A stretch of 64,000 nucleotides of DNA from Micromonospora sp. Llam0 (GCF_003751085.1 NZ_RJJY01000001.1:3968001-4032000); one strand, 5' to 3'; positions 24,991 to 33,960 are shown, counted from the stretch's first letter. Translations and numbers: made by a program. The notes: generated by a model not told the origin, from the letters alone.

Positions 24991-25857
24991 CTAACAGATC
25001 TGGGGCAAAACACCCTCGCTCGCCCTGTCGGTACCGCTGTTGCTGAGGCGGTCGCGGTCGCCGAGCAGGTCCCAGAGCGCGAACGCCGCCTCGACGCTGG
25101 TCGGTCGGTTCTCCGGACGCTTGCTCATGCAGGCCCGGCAGAGATCGGCGACGGGACGCGGCAACCCGGCAACCGTCAGCACCGGAGTGGGCGCCAGGGC
25201 CCCGGTCCGCACGCCGGTCACCGGCGACCCCGGGCGGACCCCCGGGTACGGCAGCCGCCCGGTCAGCATGTGGTAAAGCAAGACGCCGAGGGAGTAGACG
25301 TCATCGCCCGGTCGGCCGGAGCCGGCCACCGTCCCCGGCGCTCGGCCGGCCGCCGACGGTCCCGCCAACCGGGCCAGCCCGAAATCAATGATCTTGGCAC
25401 CGGACCGGGTCAACATCACGTTGCCGGCGGTGAGATCCCGGTGCACCACGCCTCGCCGGTGGGCCACCGCCAGCACGTCTGCGGCGGTCCCCGCCGTGCG
25501 TACCGCGGTGGGCCAGGGCAACGGACCGCCGGTCAGCCGGTCCGCCAGCGACTCGCCGCAGATCAGCTCCATGACGACGTACGACGACGTGCCGCCCCCG
25601 GGTAGCGGCAGTTCCCCGACGTCGTAGACGCGAGGCACACTCGGATGCCGCAACCGCTGGGTGATCGCCGCTTCCCGGCGGATGTCATCGCGGGCCCGTT
25701 GGTCGCCAGCGGCGGCCGGCGCCAGCATCTTGATCGCGAAAGGCCGGGCCGATTCGACGTCGATCGCCTGGTAGACGACCGACACCCCACCACGACCGAT
25801 CGGACGAAGAAGGACATAGCGCCGGAGAATGGTGGTACCCACCAGCAACCATGTCAC
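24991..25857 (-). CDS. Small soluble Ser/Thr protein kinase with abnormal activation segment
   Basis: 288 residues from a GTG start, essentially only a Hanks-type kinase domain with no membrane segment or sensor. Present are the glycine loop GRGGVSVVY, the ATP-binding lysine in FAIKMLAP, a helix-C Glu (RREAAITQRL), HRDLTAGNVM (catalytic Asp, Asn) and DFGLARLAG (Mg-binding DFG). The activation segment then reads APGTVAGSGRPGDDVYSLGVLLYHML: the usual GTxxYLAPE stretch between DFG and DVYSLG is missing, about 10-15 residues short. All catalytic residues are otherwise intact, so it may be active with altered substrate docking, or impaired. The C-terminal lobe (CMSKRPENRPTSVEAA) is normal. A STAS protein gene lies upstream on the same strand. 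Confidence 0.88.
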   Translation of the reverse strand: MTWLLVGTTILRRYVLLRPIGRGGVSVVYQAIDVESARPFAIKMLAPAAAGDQRARDDIRREAAITQRLRHPSVPRVYDVGELPLPGGGTSSYVVMELICGESLADRLTGGPLPWPTAVRTAGTAADVLAVAHRRGVVHRDLTAGNVMLTRSGAKIIDFGLARLAGPSAAGRAPGTVAGSGRPGDDVYSLGVLLYHMLTGRLPYPGVRPGSPVTGVRTGALAPTPVLTVAGLPRPVADLCRACMSKRPENRPTSVEAAFALWDLLGDRDRLSNSGTDRASEGVLPQIC

Positions 25858-25970
25858 GATGGACCATTTTCCGGTAGGACAGCGCTACCGACAAGATCTA
25901 CCACCGGGTGTTAACACGGCCCTAATCAGCCGTTCGAGCTGCGGCCGGCCACCACCGACCGGCCGCGAGC

Positions 25971-26330
25971 TCAGGAAAGCGGCACCTCGCGCTCGACGCC
26001 GTCGCCGACGTACGGCTCGGGAGCGCCGAACAGGCCGAGCAGCCCGGTGACCCACAACTGACGGTGCACGAACCGACTCGGCTCGGTCACCACCAGCTTG
26101 ATCCCGCTCACCTCGGCTGCCTGGAAACCGGCAACCATCGCGCTGATGCCCACCGAGTCGATGAACGTCACCAGCCGCATGTTCAGCTGGATTCGGGTCG
26201 GACGGCCGTTGGTCAGCACCGCCTGCACCGCTTCGCGCACCTCGTGCGCGGTATCCACGTCGATCTCACCCTGTGGTGAAATCTCGACCACTGCGCCAGG
26301 CAGCGTCGATGTGACAACCGACAGGCTCAC
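25971..26330 (-). CDS. STAS-domain anti-sigma factor antagonist
   Basis: 119 residues from a GTG start after GTGGAGGTG. Single STAS domain of the SpoIIAA/BldG/RsbV type, which in its unphosphorylated form binds an anti-sigma kinase and frees a sigma factor. The phosphorylatable serine is in FIDSVGISAM. EISPQGEIDVDTAHEVREAV is the usual first half. No cognate anti-sigma factor lies in the window. The kinase gene 113 bp downstream on the same strand is Hanks-type, not the GHKL type that normally phosphorylates STAS proteins, so a link is only positional. Confidence 0.9.
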   Translation of the reverse strand: MSLSVVTSTLPGAVVEISPQGEIDVDTAHEVREAVQAVLTNGRPTRIQLNMRLVTFIDSVGISAMVAGFQAAEVSGIKLVVTEPSRFVHRQLWVTGLLGLFGAPEPYVGDGVEREVPLS

Positions 26331-26762
26331 GCGAGCACCTCCACTCGCCCATCCGGGCGTCTCGTCAGTACGCGGGCCGCGACCGAGAGTATTCCGGTGC
26401 GGGCGTCACCGCCAGCTTTCGCCGGGCCGGATCCGCATCCGACGGGCACAATAATCGCTAACAATCAGACATCCCGCATCATAGCCCCCTGCGCGCTGAG
26501 CTACGGCACGGACACCCGGGGCACGATTCGTAGAGGCACGGGCGCCAGAGGTGTTGACCACGAACCTCCGGTGCCCACCGGCCTCCGGCTCCGCACCGGC
26601 TGTCGTCCCAACAGTAGCGGCCCGGTACGACAGAAGACAGCCGCAACGGCACGACGACGAGGGGGTTTGCCGCCGACCAGGGCTGGGCACGTGGAGGCAA
26701 CCGCAGCGCGCCACAGCCCGCCGGGCACTTCCGGCAGCCGTGGCGCTGGAGGAGGTAGCAGC
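26331..26762. other. Intergenic region between divergent genes
   Basis: 432 bp between the STAS gene and the small membrane protein gene. It includes an AT-richer patch (ACAATAATCGCTAACAATCA near 26449) that may hold promoter sequence, and a tRNA-5'-end-like string that does not fold into a tRNA. I see no gene. Confidence 0.6.
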
Positions 26763-27158
26763 ATGTTCGCGACCAACCTGATGGAGCGCCGCCGCCAGCC
26801 GCAACGCGTCACCGACCAGGCCTGGACCCATCTGGTCTCGGCGGTCGACTCCGCCGGTGACGCCGCTCGCCTGGCCCGCCGGCACACCTCGAACCTCGCC
26901 ACCGAGACCGGATCGCGGATGGGCCCGGCCAGCGCAGAGGCGCGGCACCGGGCGCGGGCGGCCGTCGACGCGCTCGCTGGCCGTCGCCGGGCCATGCCGT
27001 GGGCGTGGCTCGCCGGTGCGGCGGCGGCCGGAGTGGCCCTCGGCTGGCTGGCCGGGGCGATGACCCGGTCGGTGCTCCGGCCCGGTGAGCGGTCCGACGA
27101 GGCCCGGATCGAGTTCGTCGACGTGGACCAGCCGACCGACAGTACCGCGCGACGGTGA
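26763..27158 (+). CDS. Small membrane protein, hypothetical
   Basis: 131 residues from the ATG at 26763, with an excellent GGAGGAGG site. The N-terminal ~80 residues are helical and charged (VTDQAWTHLVSAVDSAGDAARLARR; SAEARHRARAAVDALAGRRR), then one membrane helix (WAWLAGAAAAGVALGWLAGAM) and an acidic tail (RIEFVDVDQPTDSTARR). The layout resembles YtxH/DUF3618-type stress or envelope proteins, but I cannot assign a family. A strong terminator follows. Confidence 0.75.
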   Translation: MFATNLMERRRQPQRVTDQAWTHLVSAVDSAGDAARLARRHTSNLATETGSRMGPASAEARHRARAAVDALAGRRRAMPWAWLAGAAAAGVALGWLAGAMTRSVLRPGERSDEARIEFVDVDQPTDSTARR

Positions 27159-27181
27159 TCGGCACCGACCACAGTACGGCC

Positions 27182-27221
27182 GCCAGGGGCGGCGTCGACC
27201 GACATCGACGCCGCCCCTGGC
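27182..27221. terminator. Bidirectional terminator
   Basis: GCCAGGGGCGGCGTCGA (27182-27198) and its exact complement at 27205-27221 form a perfect 17-bp stem with a 6-base loop between converging genes. Confidence 0.9.
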
Positions 27222-27240
27222 CGTGCATCCGCCACCCAGC

Positions 27241-29979
27241 TCAGTCCGCTGCGCAGCTCACGCCCGCCGGAACCCGGTTACCCGCGGTCCAGTCGGCCAG
27301 GAAGCCCAGTGTGGTGCTGGCCCCGGGACCGAGGTCACCGTTCCACGAGACGTTGCGGGCCGTGACATCGTCACCGGTCTGCGTGTGCTGCCCGCCCCAG
27401 AGCTGGGTGATCCGCTGACCGTCGGGGAAAGTCCAGGTCACCGTCCAGCCGGTGATCCCGGCGCTGCCGGTGTTGGTCACCCGTACCTCACCCTGGAAGC
27501 CGCCCTGCCAGGAGCCGACTACCTGGTAGACCGCCGTGCATCCGCCCGGCGGCGGGGTGGTCGGACCGGGCGTGGGGCTGCCACTCGGACTCACCGACGG
27601 ACTCGGCCCCGTGGTGGGACTCACCGACGGGCTCGGACTGGCCGACGGGCTGACCGACGGGGTCGGGCCGACAGTCGGTGACGGCGGGGCACCGAGCCGG
27701 TCCGCCATCAGGATGCCGCGGCCGTTGGTGCCGAGGTACACCCGGCCGTACACCCGGGGATCGCCCGTGATCGCGTCGCCCATGTTGCCGTACTGATGCT
27801 GGTCGTCGTTGATCCGCACCCAACTGGCACCGGTGTCGTCGGAGCGGAACACCCCGGTTACCCCGTCGATCGTGCCGACCAGGAAGACGGCGTGGTAACC
27901 GGCCCCGGGTGCGCCCTTGCCGAACCCGACGTTGCGACCGGCGGTGACGCCGGCCACCCGGCTGAACGTGGCACCGGAGTCGGTGGAACGGAACAGGCCG
28001 GAGTCGCCGGCCAGCCAGATGTGACCTTCATGGCCGGCGACCGCGGCGAACCGGCCCTGCTCGGCCGGCAGCCCGGTGGCCACCGAGACGGCGAAGCTGC
28101 GACCCCCGTCGGTGCTGACATAGAACTGCCCGTCCGCGTAGGCGTAGAACGTCTCGCCGTCGACCCGGTCGGCCTCCACCCGCGCCCCGGCCGGCACCCC
28201 GGTGGACGGGCTGAACCCACCGCCGAAGCTGGTCGCATGGTGCACGCCGACGCCGCCCGGACTCCACACCACCGCGCCACCGTCGGCCGCGACGGCGACC
28301 GTACCGCCGGAGGTGACGCCGGCGGGCTCGCTGCCGGCGTACCAGTTGGCCCCGGAACTGTACGAATAGGCGATGTGGCTGACTCCGGAGTCACCGTTGC
28401 CGACCCGGACCATCTGCTGCGGGTTCAGCTCGGCGTAGTCGATGCTGGTGTTGCCGGAGAGGTTGGGCTGGTCATGCATCATCGCCGGCACGGTGTCCGG
28501 GTCGGTGTGCCGGAAGCCACCGATGTCGCCGAGCCCGGAGATCAGGAACGCGTCGCCGGTCGGCGGGCTGACCAGGTCGAGCACCGCGGTCTCCTCCAGG
28601 CCCTCGACCATGGTACGGATGGCGACCGTGCCGCCGTCGTCCAGCGCGGTGAGGTTGGTGGAGCCGTAGATGGTGGCACCGGTGCCGTACATGAACCGGT
28701 CCGGGTCGTGCGGGTCGATCGCCAACGCCTCGGTCATCCAGCCGAGCTTCGGGGTGACCTCCGGCGGCTGCGGGTTGGCCCCCCAGGACAGCCACGGCGA
28801 GTCGCTGATGTCCATGGTGTAGTGGTTGGTCCGGTTCGGATATGCGATGTCGTAGAACGATGTCCAGGTCGCGCCGCCGTCGGTGCTGCGGTAGATGAAC
28901 GTGTCCGGCCACCACGAACTGTAGCCGGTCACCATCAGCGTGCCCGGGTTGCTTCGGTCCACGCTCAGCCCGGAGTAGCCGTACCAGTTGTTCGCGGTGT
29001 CGTCCGACGGCGTCGGGCTGATCCGGGTCCACTCGCCGGTCGCGGTGGCGTACTTCCAGACGTCGCCGTGGTCGCCGGCGTACGGCCCGCCGTTGTCGCT
29101 GGTGGCGATGTAGAGCGTGCCGGTGGCGTGGTCGATCTCGCCCTGGTGGGCGATGAAGCCGGTCGGCTGGCCGGCGAGCCGTTGCCAGGTCACCCCGGCG
29201 TCGGTGCTGCGGTAGACCGTGTTCTGCAGGTCCGCCACCCCGACGTAGATGTGCGGGGTACGGCTGCCGGCGCTGCCCGTGGCCTCGTCGAAGGTCACCC
29301 AGACCACTCCGGGCTGGTGGTCGAGGTATCCGTTCGGGTCGGCGGGATCCTCGGCCCAGTTGCCGGGGTTCGGGAAGCTGGTCACCTCGGCCCAGCTCTG
29401 CCCGTGGTCGGTGCTGCGCCACAGGCCGTTGCCGTTCTCGGCGCCGAAGTAGACGACCCGGTTGTCGTTCGGGTCGACCGCCAGCCGCTCCCCCATGCCC
29501 CGGCCGGGCATGTTGCCGCCGACCTTGAACGGCAACTCGGTCGCCTGCCAGGTGTCGCCCTTGTCGGTGGAGCGCAGGATCGCGCCGTTGTTCGGATCCC
29601 AGTCGTTGGTGTACATGCCGACCGCCGCGTACAGCCGGTTGGTCTGCACCGGGTCGGTGGCCAGGCTGAGGACACCGTTCCAGCCCCAGCGGTCCCAGCC
29701 CACCCAGTCCAGTAGCGGGATCCACGACTGGTCGGCCTGGTTCCAGCGGTAGGCACCGCCGATGTCGGTCCGGGCGTAGAAGAGATCGCGTTCGGTCTCG
29801 TTGAAGACGATGCCCGGCACGAAGCCACCGCCGTCGATCCGGACGTTGCGCCAGGAGTAGGGGTCAGCGGCGACGGCGCGGGCCGGCGAGGCGACTCCAC
29901 CGACCATCACCTGGGTGGCGACGGCCATGACGCCGGCGAGCACCACCGCCGCGAGTGTGCCGGCAAGGGTTCTGCGCAT
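27241..29979 (-). CDS. Secreted GH74 xyloglucanase with CBM2
   Basis: 912 residues. Signal peptide (LAAVVLAGVMAVATQVMVGG ... ARA), then a GH74 two-propeller catalytic region (~40-770) with many BNR/Asp-box repeats (YRSTDAGVTW, YRSTDGGATW, FRSTDSGATF, FRSDDTGASW). The catalytic aspartates are expected in FYARTDIGGAYRW and LISGLGDIGGFRH. A Ser/Pro/Thr linker follows (repeats of PSVSPS) and then a C-terminal CBM2 (~810-912) beginning GCTAVYQVVGSWQGGF and ending PAGVSCAAD, with the conserved tryptophans and the terminal cysteine pair. It should cleave xyloglucan in plant cell walls and bind cellulose. A XylR-like box lies upstream at the promoter. Confidence 0.94.
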   Translation of the reverse strand: MRRTLAGTLAAVVLAGVMAVATQVMVGGVASPARAVAADPYSWRNVRIDGGGFVPGIVFNETERDLFYARTDIGGAYRWNQADQSWIPLLDWVGWDRWGWNGVLSLATDPVQTNRLYAAVGMYTNDWDPNNGAILRSTDKGDTWQATELPFKVGGNMPGRGMGERLAVDPNDNRVVYFGAENGNGLWRSTDHGQSWAEVTSFPNPGNWAEDPADPNGYLDHQPGVVWVTFDEATGSAGSRTPHIYVGVADLQNTVYRSTDAGVTWQRLAGQPTGFIAHQGEIDHATGTLYIATSDNGGPYAGDHGDVWKYATATGEWTRISPTPSDDTANNWYGYSGLSVDRSNPGTLMVTGYSSWWPDTFIYRSTDGGATWTSFYDIAYPNRTNHYTMDISDSPWLSWGANPQPPEVTPKLGWMTEALAIDPHDPDRFMYGTGATIYGSTNLTALDDGGTVAIRTMVEGLEETAVLDLVSPPTGDAFLISGLGDIGGFRHTDPDTVPAMMHDQPNLSGNTSIDYAELNPQQMVRVGNGDSGVSHIAYSYSSGANWYAGSEPAGVTSGGTVAVAADGGAVVWSPGGVGVHHATSFGGGFSPSTGVPAGARVEADRVDGETFYAYADGQFYVSTDGGRSFAVSVATGLPAEQGRFAAVAGHEGHIWLAGDSGLFRSTDSGATFSRVAGVTAGRNVGFGKGAPGAGYHAVFLVGTIDGVTGVFRSDDTGASWVRINDDQHQYGNMGDAITGDPRVYGRVYLGTNGRGILMADRLGAPPSPTVGPTPSVSPSASPSPSVSPTTGPSPSVSPSGSPTPGPTTPPPGGCTAVYQVVGSWQGGFQGEVRVTNTGSAGITGWTVTWTFPDGQRITQLWGGQHTQTGDDVTARNVSWNGDLGPGASTTLGFLADWTAGNRVPAGVSCAAD

Positions 29980-30113
29980 GTAACGGGCTTCCTCTCTGCA
30001 CAGGCAGAAGAATCCTGCGTCGGGTTTGCCGGGGGTGGCCCAGGCCCCCTCTTCCTGCTTGCCGACTCCCGCAACCGGCCGATGTCCAGACGTTCACACA
30101 CTCCGCGACAGGG

Positions 30114-30143
30114 TGTCAATAGTTTGGTTGGCAAACAAATAAA
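30114..30143 (-). promoter_or_regulatory. XylR-like (ROK family) operator and -35 element of the xyloglucanase gene
   Basis: Read on the minus strand, TTTATTTGTTTGCCAACC continues into AAACTATTGACA. The TTTGTTT-GCCAAC-CAAACTA core resembles the ROK-family XylR box. TTGACA (minus strand of 30114-30119) directly follows it as a possible -35 box. The patch is strikingly AT-rich for this genome and lies ~135 bp upstream of the GH74 start. Confidence 0.6.
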
Positions 30144-30224
30144 ACCCCCACCACCGGTCCGTCCGGCGGTGCGCGGCGGCGGTACGAGCGCACCGGACGG
30201 CGGCGTCGACAGTAGGCTGGTCGG

Positions 30225-30665
30225 GTGGGGCAACGGGACCAGCAGGACTGGGCGCGGCAGCGCCAGCGGGCAATCGCCGCCCACGCGGCCGACCAGCAGC
30301 GCCGTCGGGCCGGCGAGGCCCAGCAGGCCGCGGATCTGCTCGCTGATTTCGTCGCGACCGCCCGGCGCCACGGAATCGCCGCGCAGCACCTGTCCGCCCA
30401 GCCACACCACGGCCGGGGCCGGTACCGAACCGGGCTGCACGGCTGGTATCTGAAATCGGACCGCACCCTGGCCGTCGGTACGGACGGGAACCTCTACCTG
30501 TTGACCGTCCCAGCCAGCCTGCGGTCCAGGTTGACCGGCGCACGCGTCTCCCCCACGGAGCCACGGCTGGTGATCGGTGCCGGCGGTCGCGACGGCGAGT
30601 CCATCCCGCTCGCCACCCTGCTCGACCGACGGCTCGCCGCCGCTGGCCCCGGACAGTCCGGCTGA
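30225..30665 (+). CDS. Hypothetical protein
   Basis: 146 residues from a GTG start; no family recognised. The N-terminal half is a charged helix rich in Gln, Arg and Ala (QRDQQDWARQRQRAIAAHAA). The second half is strand-rich (YRTGLHGWYLKSDRTLAVGT, GNLYLLTVP) and ends ESIPLATLLDRRLAA. It has no signal peptide or membrane segment, so it is probably cytoplasmic. Divergent from the xyloglucanase and monocistronic. Confidence 0.65.
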   Translation: MGQRDQQDWARQRQRAIAAHAADQQRRRAGEAQQAADLLADFVATARRHGIAAQHLSAQPHHGRGRYRTGLHGWYLKSDRTLAVGTDGNLYLLTVPASLRSRLTGARVSPTEPRLVIGAGGRDGESIPLATLLDRRLAAAGPGQSG

Positions 30666-30841
30666 CCGGGGCCGCACCTGTCCTCGATTGGACATGACCA
30701 GGAACTAGTTACTCTCCGCTGTCAAACATAGACTTCAAGTCACTTGCCGTTCCGCTCGGGCCCGGCGGACGGCACCGGTTCCATCCCTTTTCGGCATCCC
30801 GCGTCCACGCCGTGGAATGCCAATCTGCGAGGAGTCCCACC

Positions 30842-31258
30842 ATGTCCGAGTCATTCAACGCGGAACGCGACGCCGGCATCACCGAACAGCCGCCGGTGTC
30901 CAAGACCGAACGGGAACAGGCCAGCATCGCGCTGGTCCCCGCCACCACGTCCGGAATGCCGCCGACCGCTCAGAGCTTCTTCGCGGTCGTCAACGCGAAC
31001 GGCACCCTGGCCCGTGGCTTCGGCGCGGTCTCCGCGACCCGTCTCGCCACCGGCACCTACCAGGTGGTCTTCAGCCACAACCTGACCGGGTCGGCCTACG
31101 TCGGCAGCATCGGTCTGTCCGGCAGCGTCGGCGCGTCAGCACCGGGTGAGATCACCGTCGTGGGTCGGGCCGGCATCCCCAACGGGGTGTTCATCCAGAC
31201 CTTCACCAGCGCCGGTGTGCTGGCCGACCGTGGTTTCCACCTGGCGATCCTCTCCTGA
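30842..31258 (+). CDS. Hypothetical beta-rich protein
   Basis: 138 residues from the ATG at 30842 after GAGGAGTCCC. The N-terminus (~40 residues) is polar and probably disordered; the remainder is Gly/Ser/Val-rich and strand-forming: FFAVVNANGTLARGFGAVSA, TGTYQVVFSHNLTGSAYVGS, FIQTFTSAGVLADRGFHLAI. It has no signal peptide. Similar domains occur in hypothetical secreted or spore-associated proteins; I do not assign a function. A terminator follows. Upstream, GGAACT (30701) and GTCAAA (30721) could be an ECF-type promoter with a slightly short spacer. Confidence 0.65.
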   Translation: MSESFNAERDAGITEQPPVSKTEREQASIALVPATTSGMPPTAQSFFAVVNANGTLARGFGAVSATRLATGTYQVVFSHNLTGSAYVGSIGLSGSVGASAPGEITVVGRAGIPNGVFIQTFTSAGVLADRGFHLAILS

Positions 31259-31305
31259 CCGGCCGGCTCTGTCGATCAGCCCAGAACCGTCGTACGACCG
31301 GAACG

Positions 31306-31343
31306 GCTGCGGGCCCGGACTCGTTCGAGTCCGGGCCCGCAGC
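31306..31343. terminator. Bidirectional terminator
   Basis: GCTGCGGGCCCGGACTCG (31306-31323) is followed after two bases by its exact complement (31326-31343); in practice about 17 bp of stem with a tight loop. It lies between converging genes. Confidence 0.88.
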
Positions 31344-31371
31344 TATGGGGATCGTTGCGCTAGCGCACTGG

Positions 31372-32604
31372 TCAGTTCACGGTGATCCGGACCGAGTCGA
31401 AGGCGGGGGTCTGGTTGGCCCGCTCCGACATCGGCAGCCGGTGCGAACCGTCACCGGCCCAGACCGAGCACTGCGCGACACCGGACTGCGGCATGCCCGA
31501 AACCTGGATGGTCACCTGGTCCGGCTCGCGACCGCCACCGCCGTCCTCGGTCGCCACGAAGAACTCCGGCGCCGGAGCCGGGTCGGGCGCGACCTCGGTC
31601 GACTGCAGCATCCGACACGCGGTGTGGAAGTGACCGCGGGTCAGGCCCTGCTCGTTGAGCAGCGAGCTCTCGACGTAGTAGCCGCCCTGACCCGCCGCCA
31701 GGAAGCGGTCCCGGACCAGGTTACGGGTGCTGACCCGGATGGTGAACGGCTCTTCCACGCCGACCTCGCCCGGGAACTCGGTGATCAGCAGCGACGGGTT
31801 GTTGGCGGCCGCGCCGACCTCACCGAACTGGGTGTCGACACAACGGTTGCCGACCTGGAAGCCGTCGTGGTCGTCCAGATTGCTGTCGTCACAGCTGTTG
31901 GCCAGGATCTCCAGCCCGTTTCCGCCGTCGTTGCCGCCGCCGTCGTTACCGTTGTCCCCGCCGTCGTTACCGCCGCCGTCGTTGTTGCCGGGGCGGTTGA
32001 CGAGCTCGCAGGTGGCCAGCTCGTCGAGCCCACGCGGACGCGGCGCGACCCGGCCGATGGCGATCGCGATCCGGTCCAGGGTGGCCACCCGCTTACTGGC
32101 CAGCGGGCCGAGAATGGCGTTGTTGATGAAGTTCGGCCCGCCCTGGCCAACACTGTTGGCGAGCCGGTTGTTGGCCTCTTCGATCTGCTTCTCCAGCAGA
32201 CCGAGGTTGCGCTCCACCTCGGTACGCGCCGCAGCGGGGACCTCCGGCAGTTTGTCCGCGACGGACGGACACTCGATGGTCGGAGCCGCGACGAGGGTCG
32301 TACCGCTCTCGCACTCCTCGATCGTGGTCTGTCCGTCACCCCAGTGGTGCCGCACCTCGCGACCGTTCTCCCGGGTCACGGTGGTGGTCACGCCGCCTTC
32401 AGCCGTGGAACCCGGGCTCGGCGCGACACACTCCGCGGCGGTACGCAGTTGGTCGTTGGCGGAGGAGACCTGGGTGACCGCGACGATGCCCGCGAACACC
32501 GTGACCGTGCCCAGGACAGCGATGATGCGTTTGTTGCGGCCACTGACAGTGCGCTGGTTTCGGCCACGCGGGGTCGAACTGCGCCGTTGTGCCGACCTGT
32601 ACAT
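31372..32604 (-). CDS. Exported hypothetical protein with Asn/Asp/Gly linker
   Basis: 410 residues from the ATG at 32604. A basic N-terminus (about 28 residues, many Arg) precedes one hydrophobic segment (IIAVLGTVTVFAGIVAVTQV), so it is exported or anchored with the bulk outside. The first outer region contains three cysteines and a helical segment (ERNLGLLEKQIEEANNRLAN). A low-complexity linker of Gly/Asp/Asn repeats (NDGGGNDGGDNGNDGG) separates it from a C-terminal beta-rich domain (VEEPFTIRVSTRNLVRDRFL; RGHFHTACRML; VAQCSVWAGDGSHRLPM). I recognise no enzymatic motif. Confidence 0.75.
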   Translation of the reverse strand: MYRSAQRRSSTPRGRNQRTVSGRNKRIIAVLGTVTVFAGIVAVTQVSSANDQLRTAAECVAPSPGSTAEGGVTTTVTRENGREVRHHWGDGQTTIEECESGTTLVAAPTIECPSVADKLPEVPAAARTEVERNLGLLEKQIEEANNRLANSVGQGGPNFINNAILGPLASKRVATLDRIAIAIGRVAPRPRGLDELATCELVNRPGNNDGGGNDGGDNGNDGGGNDGGNGLEILANSCDDSNLDDHDGFQVGNRCVDTQFGEVGAAANNPSLLITEFPGEVGVEEPFTIRVSTRNLVRDRFLAAGQGGYYVESSLLNEQGLTRGHFHTACRMLQSTEVAPDPAPAPEFFVATEDGGGGREPDQVTIQVSGMPQSGVAQCSVWAGDGSHRLPMSERANQTPAFDSVRITVN

Positions 32605-33129
32605 GGGGGGTTACCTACTCCTTCTCGTCGAGGGCGGCGCGGTTGACAGGCGTCGTCCGGTGGGGCAGCCGTGTTCTGCTAGCTGGTCAAACGGGTGCCT
32701 TCAAACGCCCACTTCCATTGCCGGAACGAGTTCGCACCACGTTTACGAGAAGCCACGCTAAAAGTGGGCTCTCCGGGCTGTCAAGCAGCCCGATCCCGTA
32801 TCCGGGGAGTCTCACGGTTAGTGGAAAATTGGCGGGCGTCCCTCAACCCGCCGACATCATACTTTCGGTCAATGGGCCGGGTTCAACATCGGCTCAAAAA
32901 TCTTGTTTCAGCAGCTCAGAGCCGCGTGGCGGGCACCGGCCGTATTCACCTCGTTCGACCGACAAGGCGGCTCACGTACCGCAAGCGACCGCCTGGGAAC
33001 TCAGTGGAATCGCGCCGGGTCGAGCCGATGCGGCAGTGAGAAAATCCACCCGCCGGGCTATCGCAGGGGTGCGCCGCACCGGCGGACCGGTGCGGCGCAC
33101 GAAAGGGCAGGGGATCGGGCTGATGCGGG
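32605..33129. other. Intergenic region
   Basis: 525 bp upstream of the exported hypothetical gene and downstream of the protease gene, both on the minus strand. It has lower GC than average (CATCATACTTTCGGTCAATG, CTCAAAAATCTTGTTTCAGC) and ends with the protease terminator at 33069-33100. Promoter elements for the 31372-32604 gene are expected here. No gene is convincing. Confidence 0.6.
33069..33100 (-). terminator. Hairpin terminator of the trypsin-like gene
   Basis: GTGCGCCGCACCGG (33069-33082) pairs perfectly with CCGGTGCGGCGCAC (33087-33100), with a 4-base loop. Confidence 0.85.
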
Positions 33130-33888
33130 TCAGGCAGGCAGGCCACCCACCTGGGTGTTGATCCAGGAGCGGATCGACGGCAGGTCGCCGTAGATCGACG
33201 GGCCGGTGGCACAGGTGGAGTTGTTGTTACCGGCGCGGCTGGTGGCACCGATCAGGTACCACCGCCCGGAGACCTTCCGGACCTGCGGACCACCGGAGTC
33301 GCCGTAGCAGGCACCGGCGTTTCCGTTGGTGTTGTTGGTACAGATCTCATAGCCGGCGTCGATGCCGAGACACCGGCTGTCCGCCACGATCGAAGTGTCC
33401 AACTCGTGGGCGACGGTCGGGGCCGAGCCGCAGCCACGGGGTGCGCAGGTCTGGCCCCAGCCGATGATCCGGGTGGCGGTGCCGACCGCACCGGAGGTGG
33501 TCGGGATCGGCGCCGGGGCGTAGCTCACCGAGCTCGCCAGCTGCATCAGCTTGACGTCGATCCGCGGGTGGTTGACCGCGCGGGTCACCCGGACCACCGT
33601 GCCGCCGCTGGTCCGGTTGACGCTGCCCACCCGTACCGAGGTCGGGGTCGGGCAGTGCCGGGCGGTGACCACCCAGTTCGACTTGATCAGCGAACCGGTA
33701 CAGCCGGAGGTGTAGACCATGAACGGGTAGTTCTCGGTGGCCGGACGGCCGTTCACCACCAGGGTGCCGATCTCGTCGGCGGTGCTGGACGGCGGCGCGG
33801 CCTGCACCGTGGTGGCCGGCATCGCGAGGCTGGCGGCGGCGAACCCGGTGGCCAGCAGCATCCGGGACAGGAGCGGGAGTGCCTTCAT
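33130..33888 (-). CDS. Secreted trypsin-like serine protease (S1 family)
   Basis: 252 residues from an ATG start. Signal peptide to about residue 30 (FAAASLAMPATTVQA), a short propeptide, then a chymotrypsin-fold domain. The triad is visible: His78 in VVTARHC, Asp in HPRIDVKLMQL, and Ser in CYGDSGGPQV. Six or more cysteines sit in standard disulfide positions (SGCTGSLI ... RHC; CAPRGC; RCLGIDAGYEIC). The residue six before the catalytic Ser (NGNAGACYGDSGG) is not the Asp of true trypsins, so the S1 specificity is not Arg/Lys by this criterion. Its terminator is downstream. Two inverted repeats lie upstream of its start. Confidence 0.9.
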   Translation of the reverse strand: MKALPLLSRMLLATGFAAASLAMPATTVQAAPPSSTADEIGTLVVNGRPATENYPFMVYTSGCTGSLIKSNWVVTARHCPTPTSVRVGSVNRTSGGTVVRVTRAVNHPRIDVKLMQLASSVSYAPAPIPTTSGAVGTATRIIGWGQTCAPRGCGSAPTVAHELDTSIVADSRCLGIDAGYEICTNNTNGNAGACYGDSGGPQVRKVSGRWYLIGATSRAGNNNSTCATGPSIYGDLPSIRSWINTQVGGLPA

Positions 33889-33960
33889 CGTGCGGTGTCC
33901 TCATCGTCAGGGGGTACGCGCCGACCCGATGGGCGGCGCGGCGATAGAACAGGTTGTACG

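Noticed and set aside
26482..26506. tRNA-like string on the minus strand (GTGCCGTAGCTCAGCGCGC).
   Set aside because: The D-arm resembles a tRNA, but no anticodon stem or TTCGAAT-type T arm follows, so it is a chance match or an old remnant.
27796..29715. 639-codon open frame antisense to the GH74 gene.
   Set aside because: Same reason: low-complexity Val/Gly/Arg translation, no ribosome-binding site or motif.
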